Shown: positions 26,367 to 35,031, counted from the stretch's first letter. The stretch is DNA of 64,000 bases from Spirosoma linguale DSM 74 (GCA_000024525.1 CP001769.1:7349001-7413000), one strand, 5' to 3'. A program made the numbers and translations. Notes: generated by a model from the letters alone, not told the origin.

Positions 26367-26768
26367 TTAGCTATCTACTTTTAGAAGAATATGTCTGGTC
26401 AGTACCTCACCTGGTTTCTTATCAAGTAGTTGGACAATATGATAACCAAACTCTGTTTTGAAGGGCTTCGAAAATTGGTCTTTACTCATCTGGCTAATCA
26501 CCTGGTTAAACTCAGGTACGAATATGTCGGGCTTTTGCCAGCCTAATTTTCCTCCTGCTGTAAAAGAGCCGTAATCCTGAGAGTACTCCAGAGCGAGTTT
26601 GTCGAAGGCGTATCCAGCCTTTAATTTTCGATAGAGCCGAGCGATTTCTCTATTGGCGGTTCGATCGGTATAGTGGGTTTTGTTGTTCGTTTCCGGAAGC
26701 GTTTGCCCATATAAGGAATGAGAAGCTTCTAACACTAGAAGAATCACTAACAGAAAATAGAGTTTCAT
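26367..26768 (-). CDS. Exported parvulin-type peptidyl-prolyl isomerase
   Basis: The ATG at 26768 gives 133 aa with a signal peptide (MKLYFLLVILLVLEASHSLYGQ). The rest is a single rotamase (PpiC) domain: FDKLALEYSQDYGSFTAGGKLGWQKP, MSKDQFSKPFKTEFGYHIVQLLDKKPG. The domain's first beta strand with its usual IL(i)k motif appears to be missing or degenerate at the N-terminus (THYTDRTANREIARLYRKL), and a HILLK-like strand stands at the very C-terminus (TRHILLKVDS). It may therefore be a circularly arranged or truncated copy of a tandem-parvulin protein. Confidence 0.7.
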   Translation of the reverse strand: MKLYFLLVILLVLEASHSLYGQTLPETNNKTHYTDRTANREIARLYRKLKAGYAFDKLALEYSQDYGSFTAGGKLGWQKPDIFVPEFNQVISQMSKDQFSKPFKTEFGYHIVQLLDKKPGEVLTRHILLKVDS

Positions 26769-26844
26769 ACCTATGCCGTTTATTAAGTAGACTCTAAAAC
26801 AAGATGCTTGGTTGGAAAGGTCAAAGCTGTTATATAATCTAAGC

Positions 26845-26975
26845 GGCTGTTGCAAAAGTCGAAACGAGGGTGAACAGCTGTGTTGAACCAGGCTTTTTCA
26901 CTCCCCTAACGGACTCTAATCGGTTCATGATTGATGCCTAAACGATTCGGTCAGGACTTTTGCAACACAACAGCC
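26845..26975. repeat. 131-bp inverted-repeat element (MITE-like)
   Basis: The left end GGCTGTTGCAAAAGTC (26845-26860) is inverted at 26955-26975, where 5 extra bases are present. The interior has no open frame. The terminal sequence is typical of small IS-derived non-autonomous elements, and a single similar end lies at 24638. It sits directly upstream of the parvulin gene. Confidence 0.6.
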
Positions 26976-26999
26976 ACTGGCATTATATTAATCAAACAG

Positions 27000-27407
27000 T
27001 CAATCAGGATGATCGTGTTTAGGTAGTGCTTTGACTTTCTTAGCTACGTCTTGCCATTTCCTGGCGGTCCATCCGGCGATCTTTGAATCATAATTTCCAC
27101 CCATTTTCACCAAGGTATGCAGTGTTACGCCGAGTAAGTACGTCTGCGGTCCCCAATTGGTTAACATGATCTGGTTCCCTATAATAAATCCAAAAGCTGT
27201 CTTCCTGTCCTCGGAATTAGTTAACGACCAATCTTGCTCATTATAGACTGCTACAATTCCCGTTTGCAGACTGACTCGTTGAGCGATTTCCCAAAAAGAG
27301 GGACGCTGATTCTTAAAGACGACTTCCCGATGGCAAACTCCCATTTTCCAGTTGTCTAAAGCGATTACGTTGATAGATGGCCGCTGATGGCTTAAAAAGA
27401 CATCCAA
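27000..27407 (-). CDS. Hypothetical protein with TTG start
   Basis: The 135-aa product has no recognised family. It starts at TTG 27407, five bases after AGGAG, a rare clear Shine-Dalgarno in this window; no ATG is available upstream. It is mixed alpha/beta with a Trp-rich middle (LDNWKMGVCHREVVFKNQRPSFW) and a basic C-terminus (KWQDVAKKVKALPKHDHPD). There is no signal peptide. The next gene upstream ends 14 bp away, so the two may be co-transcribed. Confidence 0.5.
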   Translation of the reverse strand: MDVFLSHQRPSINVIALDNWKMGVCHREVVFKNQRPSFWEIAQRVSLQTGIVAVYNEQDWSLTNSEDRKTAFGFIIGNQIMLTNWGPQTYLLGVTLHTLVKMGGNYDSKIAGWTARKWQDVAKKVKALPKHDHPD

Positions 27408-27421
27408 AATAACTCCTGTTA

Positions 27422-27952
27422 TTAAAACAAAACTACTTGTCTACTCTCAGGTGCTTTTCCACTTATCGGCCTTAGGCTTCTATACATATCACTGTGCCCC
27501 ACGACTCTTATCTCATTTAAAACAAGACTGTTATCTAAGTACTTTTCAGGCAAGGTATTCGTGGGTACTAGTGGTTTACTGCTCTCACTATAGTTGATAT
27601 AAACGAAGGCGACCGGCAAAATGTAGCTTCCTTTGTATCGGGGAGTTAGCCGGGGGACATGTTTTAAACTGTTGATTAATTCATACTCAAAGCCGAGCCT
27701 TTTGGCGTATTTAGGACTGATATGTGGGTACAAAACAGCTACATGTTGGATGCTGCCAGTCGAGTCAATGGAGAATTTCATATAGAATCGACCATAAATG
27801 CTTCCCCTAATAGCCGTTATAGGGTAGTGAATATGCTGGGTAATGGCAGTCTTAAAAACAGGGTCTTCGTCAAGAGCATACCCTGTAATCTGAGCATTAG
27901 CCTCCAGCCCGGTAAATAGGAAGGCAGCTAGTATTAAATAAAGCGTTTTCAT
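27422..27952 (-). CDS. Exported TonB C-terminal-domain-like protein
   Basis: The ATG at 27952 gives 176 aa with a signal peptide (MKTLYLILAAFLFTGLEANAQ). Residues 32-120 resemble the TonB C-terminal fold found in many Bacteroidota stand-alone proteins: FKTAITQHIHYPITAIRGSIYGRFYMKFSIDSTGSIQHVAVL, then LINSLKHVPRLTP and ILPVAFVYINY. There is no membrane anchor, so it is not a classical TonB. Function unknown. Confidence 0.6.
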   Translation of the reverse strand: MKTLYLILAAFLFTGLEANAQITGYALDEDPVFKTAITQHIHYPITAIRGSIYGRFYMKFSIDSTGSIQHVAVLYPHISPKYAKRLGFEYELINSLKHVPRLTPRYKGSYILPVAFVYINYSESSKPLVPTNTLPEKYLDNSLVLNEIRVVGHSDMYRSLRPISGKAPESRQVVLF

Positions 27953-28214
27953 GATTAAGGGGTTAAGTAGGAATGATCTATTCTTATAAAATGTCAAATT
28001 TTTCGTGACCATCTGTTACATAGTCGAATACTATGTCAATCAAAGTACGAGATAACGGCTTAAATATCAAAGTATTGGCCGTCTCTTAAAACGCCCATAC
28101 ATGAGACGGAGTAGTTCTTGTCTACCTGACTCGAAATCAGGGGGCATTAAGACGCCAATCCGTAAGCTGTAGTGGCTTTGATTTGGATACTTTACAAAGA
28201 CGGTATATATTTAC

Positions 28215-28226
28215 ATAACTAGTTAT
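28215..28226. promoter_or_regulatory. Perfect 12-bp palindrome before the MarR-GNAT gene
   Basis: ATAACTAGTTAT lies 29 bp upstream of the ATG at 28255, within AT-rich DNA that must contain the promoter. MarR-family regulators bind short AT-rich palindromes and often control their own gene, so this is a candidate operator. It is shorter than typical MarR sites. Confidence 0.4.
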
Positions 28227-28254
28227 ATAATAAAGTATATTCATTTTTGTAACA

Positions 28255-29214
28255 ATGACTGTCTTTGAAAAAACGGGTAAGGTGGCACTCGGTAGCCGTC
28301 TACGTATCTTAAGCGCCAGAATGACAGACGATGCGGCCAGGATCTACCAGATGTATGAGGTCGATTTCTCACCAAAATGGTTTCCCGTCTTTTTTCTGCT
28401 CGCGCAGGAAGGGGAGAAATCAGTAACTGAGCTTGCTATCGAAGTGGGCCACTCGCAGCCATCAGTTACCAAAATCATTAAAGAAATGATTGCTGCTGGT
28501 TTGGTTCAGGAGAAACTACAAGTCGATGATAAGCGGAAGACCGTTGCCGAACTGACCCAAAAAGGCAGGGAGGTTGCGGCTAAAGTGCAGCTCCAAAGCG
28601 AAGATGTTGATTTGGCCATAGACGCATTGATCGCTGAATCCAACCACAATCTATGGGAAGCACTCGCTGAATGGGAATACTTACTAGACCAAGAATCGTT
28701 GCTGCGTCGGGTGCAGCAGCAGAAGAAACGGCGGGAGAGTAAAGATGTTAGGATTGTACCCTATGAAGACAAGTACCAATCGGCTTATAAAGCGTTGAAC
28801 GTCGAATGGATTTCCACCTTTTTTAAGATGGAGGAAGCCGATTACAAAGCGCTGGATCATCCGCATGAATACATTCTGGATAAAGGAGGTATGATATTCG
28901 TCGCTCTCTACAAAGACGAGCCACTGGGTGTTTGTGCACTCATCAAATGCAACGAAGGCCCCTATGGATTTGAGTTGGCAAAAATGGCTGTTTCACCCAA
29001 AGCACAAGGAAAAAATATTGGCTGGTTACTGGGAATGGCAGCTATTGACGCAGCCAGGCAGGCTGGCGCGTCCAAAATTTTTCTGGAAAGTAACACGATG
29101 TTGAAGCCTGCTATCGGGTTATATCAGAAGCTGGGTTTTCAGAAAATAGTTGGCATTCCCAGCCCTTATGAGCGCTGCAATATCCAGATGGAGTTAAGTC
29201 TTACGCATCAATAG
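28255..29214 (+). CDS. MarR-family regulator fused to a GNAT acetyltransferase
   Basis: The 319-aa product has a winged-helix MarR domain at about 1-150 (FPVFFLLAQEGEKSVTELAIEVGHSQPSVTKIIKEMIAAGLVQ, then KTVAELTQKGREV). A GNAT domain at about 160-315 follows (IRIVPYEDKYQ-like start, FELAKMAVSPKAQGKNIGWLLGMAAIDAA, IFLESNTMLKPAIGLYQKLGF), with the QGKNIG acetyl-CoA loop. This fused form is known in Bacteroidota; the acetylation target is not known. Confidence 0.88.
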   Translation: MTVFEKTGKVALGSRLRILSARMTDDAARIYQMYEVDFSPKWFPVFFLLAQEGEKSVTELAIEVGHSQPSVTKIIKEMIAAGLVQEKLQVDDKRKTVAELTQKGREVAAKVQLQSEDVDLAIDALIAESNHNLWEALAEWEYLLDQESLLRRVQQQKKRRESKDVRIVPYEDKYQSAYKALNVEWISTFFKMEEADYKALDHPHEYILDKGGMIFVALYKDEPLGVCALIKCNEGPYGFELAKMAVSPKAQGKNIGWLLGMAAIDAARQAGASKIFLESNTMLKPAIGLYQKLGFQKIVGIPSPYERCNIQMELSLTHQ

Positions 29215-29228
29215 TGGAACGAATAGCC

Positions 29229-30671
29229 TTAGTGAGTCCTGAAATTCCATTTAGAATTATCGCTGCTAAAATCAAATTCGGCTAATGTCGGTGTGCTGTC
29301 TCCGGAGGATACCAGTGCCAGCTTCTTTCCCGAATTCGGTACGATTTTAGGCATGATCCGGTAGGTGCCATCCGTCAATTGATCGATTCGCCATAACTGT
29401 TCGGGCGTGCCGGTAAACGCGGGTACAGTTATCACTTCGGCATCGGTCGTGGCCGCTAAGGCCCGATCTGTGCCGGCCAATACAATTTTATAATAAGGGC
29501 CACCCAAGTACCCGGTGGTATCAGGCGCATCGGTAATCGTCCATTTTTGATGGGGCCGGGACATGTAGTCGCCTATTCGCAAATTAATAGTCCCGGTGGG
29601 CCAGTTTTTCATGACATCGGCTAATTGCTGAGCCGGAACGGGCTTTATGGGATCATTGTTAGGCTGGCCGAATCCACGTGGTCCAACGGCCATTCGTGTA
29701 AAATCAACGGCCAGCTCTAATGCATAACCTCGTCGTACGGATTCAATTTCATACGTGCCTTCCTTAAACTTTTCGCCGGCAACAGGCCATCCGTCTTTCC
29801 AAACCACCGGAAGTATGCCTAATACGCTTCGGCCGCTTTGCTCCAGATCGGCTTCATAATGGAGCGACATTTTTTCCACGCCGTTCTCAAGCACGATGTG
29901 CCCGAAATGGCCGGGACCGATTAATCCCCCACGGGTAGCAACCACCAGTTTACCGCCCCCTTCCAGCATGCTTCTGCCTACATTATCGAGGTACGGGCCG
30001 GTTATTTTTTTGGATCGGCCCACCACCACATTGTAGGTAGAGTTGGCCCCATCGCAACAACTGCCATGCGTGGCCAGCAGGTAGTACCAGCCGTCGCGAT
30101 AGACTAATGTGCTGGCCTCACACACGATGGCTACATCGACGGGTTTATTTCCGGCCTTGAGCTTGCCCGTTTTGGGGTCTAGTTCGATCAGGCGCGTGTA
30201 GCCAAAATAGGTGCCGTAGGTTAGCCAAAGGCGTCCGGTAGTTGGATCAAGCATCACACCGGGGTCAATGGCGTCGTTTTCTTCATAGCCATCCGATGTT
30301 GCCACGACAATCGGTTCAGAATACTTAAAGTCAGGCGATTTTGGGTCCAGGGTCTTGTTCCACATGGTAAGAATGGCGCCTTTGTGGTTGCCTGCACCAC
30401 CGGTTGCTCCATAGATGACAAGGTACCGGTCGCCAATTTTGATGACGTCGGGAGCCGCGCCACCACCCGGTCTCACCCCGCCACCGTACCATGTCCAGCC
30501 ATCTTCAGAAATTAATCCGCCACCGCCGGTGCCGAATGTGTAATACTTGCCTTCACATTCAGCGATGGTGGAAGGGTCATGGATAAAGGGTCGTCCGACC
30601 TGGGCGACTACGGCTTGCGTGATCAATAAAAGCAATAAGGTTGTCAGGCCGGATACGTTTATTCGTTTCAT
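29229..30671 (-). CDS. Glycoside hydrolase family 43 protein with ricin-like C-terminal domain
   Basis: The 480-aa product has a signal peptide (LTTLLLLLITQAVVAQ). The five-bladed GH43 propeller shows the expected acidic triad: Asp in RPFIHDPSTIAECEGKYY, Asp in ENDAIDPGVMLDPTTGRLW, and Glu in VAIVCEASTLVYRDGWYYL. It resembles arabinan endo-1,5-alpha-L-arabinosidases (HGSCCDGANSTYNVVVGRS). From about residue 360 there is a ricin-B-like region (HQKWTITDAPD..., LWRIDQLTDGTYRIMPK, KLALVSSGDS). It probably trims arabinose-containing side chains outside the cell. The neighbour upstream is an exported beta-sandwich protein. Confidence 0.85.
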   Translation of the reverse strand: MKRINVSGLTTLLLLLITQAVVAQVGRPFIHDPSTIAECEGKYYTFGTGGGGLISEDGWTWYGGGVRPGGGAAPDVIKIGDRYLVIYGATGGAGNHKGAILTMWNKTLDPKSPDFKYSEPIVVATSDGYEENDAIDPGVMLDPTTGRLWLTYGTYFGYTRLIELDPKTGKLKAGNKPVDVAIVCEASTLVYRDGWYYLLATHGSCCDGANSTYNVVVGRSKKITGPYLDNVGRSMLEGGGKLVVATRGGLIGPGHFGHIVLENGVEKMSLHYEADLEQSGRSVLGILPVVWKDGWPVAGEKFKEGTYEIESVRRGYALELAVDFTRMAVGPRGFGQPNNDPIKPVPAQQLADVMKNWPTGTINLRIGDYMSRPHQKWTITDAPDTTGYLGGPYYKIVLAGTDRALAATTDAEVITVPAFTGTPEQLWRIDQLTDGTYRIMPKIVPNSGKKLALVSSGDSTPTLAEFDFSSDNSKWNFRTH

Positions 30672-30712
30672 GTGTCAATTTATCTTGATTGGCGTAAATA
30701 GACGGTTACCTA

Positions 30713-31471
30713 TTATTCGTAACGAATACTGAGATTTTTGACGGGCGACCCTTTTTCATCTAAAAAACGGACGCAGAAATTAGCCATACCCGGTCCGTTT
30801 ATGACGGCACCCCGGATAATATTTCTTCCCTTTTTAAGCGTTAAACGGGCCGAGGTACCATTATCGGCAATCATATCCCGGTCGCCGGAAAGCAGCAAGG
30901 CTTCCTGACCATTTAACCACCACATGCTGCCGGAATTACAGCCAGCGGCCATCCTGACGTTCTGGATTTCTTCGGGGCAGTCGATGACCGTGACAAGCCA
31001 GACGAGTATTCCGTATTTGGGCTTGTTAATGGCGTAGGTAAAATGGTATAAGTTAATATTGAATGATTTACTGTCTAACGCATACCACTTCAGGGCCTGG
31101 TTGCCCACGTTTACCGTTTCGCCATTTTTGGGAATTGTGGTGTAATCGCTGGAAAAATTATCGGCCGAAAAAGTGGTTCGGAGGTAGTTGTCGGTGAAAA
31201 TGTTATTCCTGACGATATCTTTCTTTACCGGTTCCAGCACCAGCCAACGCTGAATAAAGCCCTTGGCATCCGGTGCTTTTTTTGCGGTAGAAGCCGTCGT
31301 GAAGTGTTTGGATAGGGTATGGGTCGTGTCACCTTTTAAGGGTATGGGTGGGAGCGGTATTCGTTGTCCCGGACCCGGGCCTTGTGCAAAAGCGGTAAGA
31401 CCACCTAGTTGTAATGCAGATAAAACGACAAACGTTATAACCGGCAACAAGGGTTTGCGTTTTGTGTTCAT
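30713..31471 (-). CDS. Exported protein with C-terminal galactose-binding-like domain
   Basis: The 252-aa product has a signal peptide (VITFVVLSALQLGGLTAFAQ) and a Pro/Gly-rich linker. The last 110 residues look like the beta-sandwich seen beside some glycosidases: CPEEIQNVRMAAGCNSGSMWWLNGQEALLLSGDRDM, then LTLKKGRNIIRGAVINGPGMANFCVRF. In such domains the W-LNG-E and K-G-N phrases recur. No catalytic motif is visible. It ends 41 bp before the GH43 gene starts, so the two are probably co-transcribed. Confidence 0.6.
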   Translation of the reverse strand: MNTKRKPLLPVITFVVLSALQLGGLTAFAQGPGPGQRIPLPPIPLKGDTTHTLSKHFTTASTAKKAPDAKGFIQRWLVLEPVKKDIVRNNIFTDNYLRTTFSADNFSSDYTTIPKNGETVNVGNQALKWYALDSKSFNINLYHFTYAINKPKYGILVWLVTVIDCPEEIQNVRMAAGCNSGSMWWLNGQEALLLSGDRDMIADNGTSARLTLKKGRNIIRGAVINGPGMANFCVRFLDEKGSPVKNLSIRYE

Positions 31472-31700
31472 AGCAGATTGCCCTGGTAGAAATCAGTGTT
31501 TCTACAGTAAGCGCAGTTTAGGCAAACCTACTCAACGACGCAGTGGTAGCTTGGAATCGCTTCGACCAGCCAGCATCATAAATAGTGTTGCTGAGCTTGA
31601 TTAATTACTGTCGGCCGGGTTCACTACTGACATACGGCTGTCACTCACCTGGCTTTTCTTTGTGTTGTAATCAATCGACAACTTTAACCACTAGCAGGCC

Positions 31701-32219
31701 ATGGAAAACACAGCGCAGCTTAGCCAAACGATGGATCAGATCATCATCTCACCCGAGCAACTTCTTGCCCATTGGCAGGGGCACCGGGGACTCACCCGCC
31801 GGTTGATCGAAGCCTACCCCGACGAGCACTTCTTTTCGTACACCCTGGGTGGCATGCGACCTTGTTCGGCGCTGATTGATGAAGTCCTGCAAATGGCCGA
31901 CCAGAGCATGCAGGGCGTTGTTACGGGCGAGTGGCCTTCATTCGGCGAGGGGGCGGAGGCTGCACCTAAAGCAACGACAAAGGAGCAGGTACTGGCGGAT
32001 TGGGATCGGGTGACGGAGAAGATTAATGCCCATTGGCAACAGATTCCACTCGCTCGTTTTCAGGAGGTCGACAAGGCTTTTGGTCTGTATGAAGGACCGA
32101 TCTACTGGTTTCTTCTTTACCTGATCGATAATGAAATTCATCACCGGGGCCAGGCGTATGTCTACCTGCGCACCCTGGGCGTCGAACCGCCTGCTTTTTG
32201 GGATCGCCCTCAGGTATAG
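31701..32219 (+). CDS. DinB family protein
   Basis: The 172-aa product matches the DinB/YfiT-like four-helix family: SPEQLLAHWQGHRGLTRRLIEAYPDEHF, then MADQSMQGVVTGEW and the C-terminal metal-site helix LIDNEIHHRGQAYVYLRTLGVEPPAFW. Members bind a divalent metal through three His; some act as thiol-dependent transferases. The substrate is unknown. It stands alone. Confidence 0.85.
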   Translation: MENTAQLSQTMDQIIISPEQLLAHWQGHRGLTRRLIEAYPDEHFFSYTLGGMRPCSALIDEVLQMADQSMQGVVTGEWPSFGEGAEAAPKATTKEQVLADWDRVTEKINAHWQQIPLARFQEVDKAFGLYEGPIYWFLLYLIDNEIHHRGQAYVYLRTLGVEPPAFWDRPQV

Positions 32220-32261
32220 TCTGCCGATAATCCCCACAGAAGCTTTTGTAGCGTACTATGC

Positions 32262-32281
32262 CTGGCAGTTAAGCCTGCCAG
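32262..32281. terminator. Short hairpin between convergent genes
   Basis: CTGGCAG-TTAAGC-CTGCCAG forms a 7-bp stem and lies between the DinB gene end (32219) and the ParE gene end (32301). It has the form of a single REP-like unit; the palindrome AGCGGCTAAGCCG-like stretch follows at about 32296. Confidence 0.5.
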
Positions 32282-32300
32282 ACATAATACGCCGAAGCGG

Positions 32301-32588
32301 CTAAGCCGTCGTGCTCCGTCTGCTATCGAGTATATTGAGAATGATGACCTGCCGCTCTATGACAGCGTAATAGATCATGTTGTAGGGTTGAAGGGGTAAC
32401 TTTCGAACGGCTGTCAGGCCGTCAAGCTGTCGGCCTATGAACGGCATCGTTTCCAGGATACGCAGTTTACTGTTTATTGTATCTGTAAACCGATCCGCTA
32501 TTACGAACCCAAATGCATCTAGTAGATACAGGGCAATTTCCCGGTAATTTTCTTTCGCTTCACTGGACCAGACTATCGTGTAATCCAT
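32301..32588 (-). CDS. ParE/RelE-family toxin
   Basis: The 95-aa product has the RelE/ParE fold pattern: MDYTIVWSSEAKENYREIALYLLDAFG, a central FTDTINSKLRILETMPFIGRQL, then VRKLPLQPYNMIYYAVIERQVIILNILDSRR. ParE toxins target DNA gyrase and RelE toxins cleave mRNA; which applies here cannot be told. The start overlaps the upstream antitoxin gene by 16 bp, as expected for a type II toxin-antitoxin pair. Confidence 0.85.
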   Translation of the reverse strand: MDYTIVWSSEAKENYREIALYLLDAFGFVIADRFTDTINSKLRILETMPFIGRQLDGLTAVRKLPLQPYNMIYYAVIERQVIILNILDSRRSTTA

Positions 32589-32812
32589 TGTTTAGCTTCT
32601 GTGGCTACCTGGTCGTGAAGTGTCAAATGGCTTGTTTGGGCCGAAGATAAGGCTTGTTCCAGTTGTGCAAGCAGTTCAGGGGTTTCGGTAAAAACAGTTG
32701 TGCGTTGGCTGATAAACTCACTTACTGTTAATAGTAAATCCTGGACGTCTTTGGGGTCTTCAAGACGGTCAATTTGTTGATGTAAGATCGACTTCAAATC
32801 TGGAGTAGCCAT
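32573..32812 (-). CDS. Antitoxin of the ParE-type pair
   Basis: The 79-aa product precedes and overlaps the toxin gene. It is helical and acidic in the middle (LKSILHQQIDRLEDPKDVQDLLLTVSEFIS), with a C-terminal region that could wrap the toxin. No classical ribbon-helix-helix N-terminus is obvious, so the class of antitoxin is uncertain. The call rests mainly on position and overlap. Confidence 0.65.
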   Translation of the reverse strand: MATPDLKSILHQQIDRLEDPKDVQDLLLTVSEFISQRTTVFTETPELLAQLEQALSSAQTSHLTLHDQVATEAKQWITR

Positions 32813-32846
32813 AGCCTGAACGTTTTATCAAATATAACCCATAATC

Positions 32847-33398
32847 TTACACCAGCCACTCCTTAGGCAGACTCAACTGCCGGGCGTAGTGCGCTGAAGC
32901 GGTAGACGTTACCCAACCGAGTAGCTTGTTGATGTCATCGACAAACTCAACGTAATAGTCGGGGTCGAGTTTAACGGCTTTTTTCAGGACCTGTTCGGTT
33001 CGCTTGGCCACGTATTCGGCGGCTTTGTCGGTGCGAGAATTGTACTTCTGAAGCAGGTGTGCGTTGTTGTCGTAGAAGGTGTTGAGCATGTACAGCATCA
33101 GCTCTACCTCGCCATATTTGTCTTTGGTCACCTTCAGGTGGCGGCTGATGTATCCGCTCGCGGTACGCATATCCATCATAAGCCAGCCGGGTGTGTCGGC
33201 ATGAAGCCGGGCTGTGCGGTCAATGAAGTCCCGGATCAGGCCCCGTCGTTCATCAATGGTTTTGCCTTCCTCTACCAGTTCAAACTGGAGTCGCTCGGTT
33301 AGTACGGCGTCTTTGGCAATCAGGCGCAGTAATAGTTTATCTTTCTCAGTGCCCGGCATTCGGACAATGGCCTTCTTTAGTTCAGGGTCAAGAGCCAT
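32847..33398 (-). CDS. Hypothetical helical protein upstream of the toxin-antitoxin pair
   Basis: The 183-aa product is rich in charged helices (MALDPELKKAIVRMPGTEKDKLLLRLIAKDAVLTERLQFELVEEG; KYGEVELMLYMLNTFYDNNAHLLQKYNSRTDK). It has no signal or membrane segment. I do not recognise a named family. It is transcribed leftward, 34 bp upstream of the antitoxin gene and about 107 bp downstream of rimK, with a repeat element between it and rimK. Confidence 0.6.
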   Translation of the reverse strand: MALDPELKKAIVRMPGTEKDKLLLRLIAKDAVLTERLQFELVEEGKTIDERRGLIRDFIDRTARLHADTPGWLMMDMRTASGYISRHLKVTKDKYGEVELMLYMLNTFYDNNAHLLQKYNSRTDKAAEYVAKRTEQVLKKAVKLDPDYYVEFVDDINKLLGWVTSTASAHYARQLSLPKEWLV

Positions 33399-33401
33399 TA
33401 T

Positions 33402-33504
33402 TTAATGGATAATGTAAAATGTAGAATGGATAACGGATAATGTAGAATGAATAGATGTTACACAAAACTACATTTTACATTATTCATTCTACATTATCCA
33501 TTAA
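33402..33504. repeat. AT-rich nested inverted repeat
   Basis: TTAATGGATAATGTA at 33402 pairs with TACATTATCCATTAA at 33490-33504, and TAATGTAGAATGAATA near 33439 pairs with TATTCATTCTACATTA at 33481-33496. The short word AATGGATAATGTAxAATG recurs several times, and a similar element lies at 58436-58527, so this is a dispersed repeat. It falls just after the rimK stop and may also terminate transcription. Confidence 0.6.
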
Positions 33505-33505
33505 G

Positions 33506-34414
33506 TTAAACGCCCACCGTGTCGCCTTCGTCGGTGCGGATTTTTTCTTCGATGTAAGCAATGACTTCGGTGGCAATATCGACGCCCGTAGCTTTTTCAA
33601 TCCCTTCCAGGCCGGGCGATGAGTTTACTTCCAGCACCAGCGGGCCACGGTCGGAGGGGAGCATATCCACACCGGCAACTTTAAGGCCCAGGGCGCGGGC
33701 GGCTGCTACGGCTGTCTGCTCTTCGTCGGGAGTGAGCGTTACGGTCACGGCATTACCGCCCCGGTGAATGTTGGACCGGAATTCGCCTTCCAGCCCCTGG
33801 CGTTTTATCGCCCCCACCACACGACCACCTACCACAAACGCCCGAATGTCGGACCCTTTGGCTTCGGCCACGAACTCCTGCACCAGCACGTGTTTTTTTA
33901 GGCCGTAAAAAGCCTCGATGGTCGATTTGGCCGCTTTAGTCGTTTCGGCCAGCACCACCCCGATTCCCTGCGTGCCTTCCAGCAGTTTGATAACAACCGG
34001 CGGGCCACCCACCAGCTTGATCAACTGCGTGACATCGCCGTTTTTCGGATGATTGGCGAAAATCGTTTTGGGTAAGCCAACTCCTGCTTTCGAAAGTACC
34101 TGAAGGCTTCGCAGCTTATTGCGCGAACGCATAATGGCCTGCGATTTGCCCGTGGTGAAAACGTTCATCATCTCAAATTGCCGGACAACGGCACAGCCGT
34201 AATCTGTGACGGAGGCCCCAATGCGGGGCACAATGGCATCGAACGAATCCAGTTCCTGACCTTCGTAGAGCACCGTGGGCTTTCCGCCTTCAATCATAAC
34301 CTGACAGTTCAAATGATTGATCAGTACCCCTTCATGGCCGCGCTGGTTGGCCGCTTCGAGGAGTCGTTGCGTTGAATATAAATTCGGATTGGCCGATAAA
34401 ATGGCAATTCGCAT
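33506..34414 (-). CDS. rimK: RimK-type ATP-grasp ligase (ribosomal S6--glutamate ligase family)
   Basis: The 302-aa product matches RimK over its full length: [105 protein letters not shown], and the metal-binding [17 protein letters not shown]. RimK adds glutamate residues to the C-terminus of ribosomal protein S6. It lies 45 bp after a RimB-like protease gene, the pair described in Pseudomonas as rimB-rimK. Confidence 0.92.
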   Translation of the reverse strand: MRIAILSANPNLYSTQRLLEAANQRGHEGVLINHLNCQVMIEGGKPTVLYEGQELDSFDAIVPRIGASVTDYGCAVVRQFEMMNVFTTGKSQAIMRSRNKLRSLQVLSKAGVGLPKTIFANHPKNGDVTQLIKLVGGPPVVIKLLEGTQGIGVVLAETTKAAKSTIEAFYGLKKHVLVQEFVAEAKGSDIRAFVVGGRVVGAIKRQGLEGEFRSNIHRGGNAVTVTLTPDEEQTAVAAARALGLKVAGVDMLPSDRGPLVLEVNSSPGLEGIEKATGVDIATEVIAYIEEKIRTDEGDTVGV

Positions 34415-34459
34415 TGATTCAGTGTTCAGTTGTGTGTAAGATGTTGTCTGTAAACGACA

Positions 34460-34948
34460 TTAGTCGTCGTCCGGGTCGGTTGATAAAACGCTGGTCTGGG
34501 CTGCGGTTTTTGCTTCGTACGACAGATTTTTCTGGGATACATCCACGATAAAGCGGTTCCGAAGAAGCTTGCGGCCCAGCAGTACGGGGTTTTTGAGTTG
34601 TTCGCGGTCGGCCAGGGTAAACTCGGCCCGGATGGTACGGCCAAAAAGAACAATACGGGTTTGGATGACATAGCGCAACTCGGCCACGCCGAACGAGTTA
34701 CGAATCATGCGCTGGCTAAACTGGTCGCTGCGAAATTTACGTGCGGGTAGCCCGGTCTTATCAATAAGCCAGAAGCTGAGTTTGCGTTTACCCCCGGACT
34801 TAATGACGCGTATATCCTTACAGTGCAGGGCCGACGTAAACGCACCGGTGTCGACTTTGGCCTGGATGTCGAATAGCCCCAAATCCGGGAAATCGACCAG
34901 GTCGGTCATGCCAATGATTTGCTTTAGCTTTGGCGTTCGGGCGTTCAT
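34460..34948 (-). CDS. RimB-like retropepsin-fold protease (ATP-dependent zinc protease family, PF05618)
   Basis: The 162-aa product has the aspartic-protease-like motif AKVDTGAFTSALHCKDI (Asp-Thr-Gly), then RSDQFSQRMIRNSFG, IQTRIVLFGRTIRAEFTLADRE and NPVLLGRKLL. These phrases define PF05618. In Pseudomonas, RimB cleaves polyglutamylated S6 and works against RimK, encoded next to it as here. The tail after residue 140 is poorly conserved and acidic. Direct upstream sequence (34949-35031) is a run of TTAGTTGGTTATT-like words. Confidence 0.85.
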   Translation of the reverse strand: MNARTPKLKQIIGMTDLVDFPDLGLFDIQAKVDTGAFTSALHCKDIRVIKSGGKRKLSFWLIDKTGLPARKFRSDQFSQRMIRNSFGVAELRYVIQTRIVLFGRTIRAEFTLADREQLKNPVLLGRKLLRNRFIVDVSQKNLSYEAKTAAQTSVLSTDPDDD

Positions 34949-35031
34949 AATGGCGTTAGTTGGTTATTGAGTTACTGGGTTAGTTGGTTATTGGTCAATT
35001 CACTAACTTAATAACCAGTAACTTACTACCA

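Noticed and set aside
32301..32812. Possible phage-defence island around the toxin-antitoxin genes
   Set aside because: Neighbours are housekeeping or unknown (rimK, holB, DinB), with no other defence-type domains.
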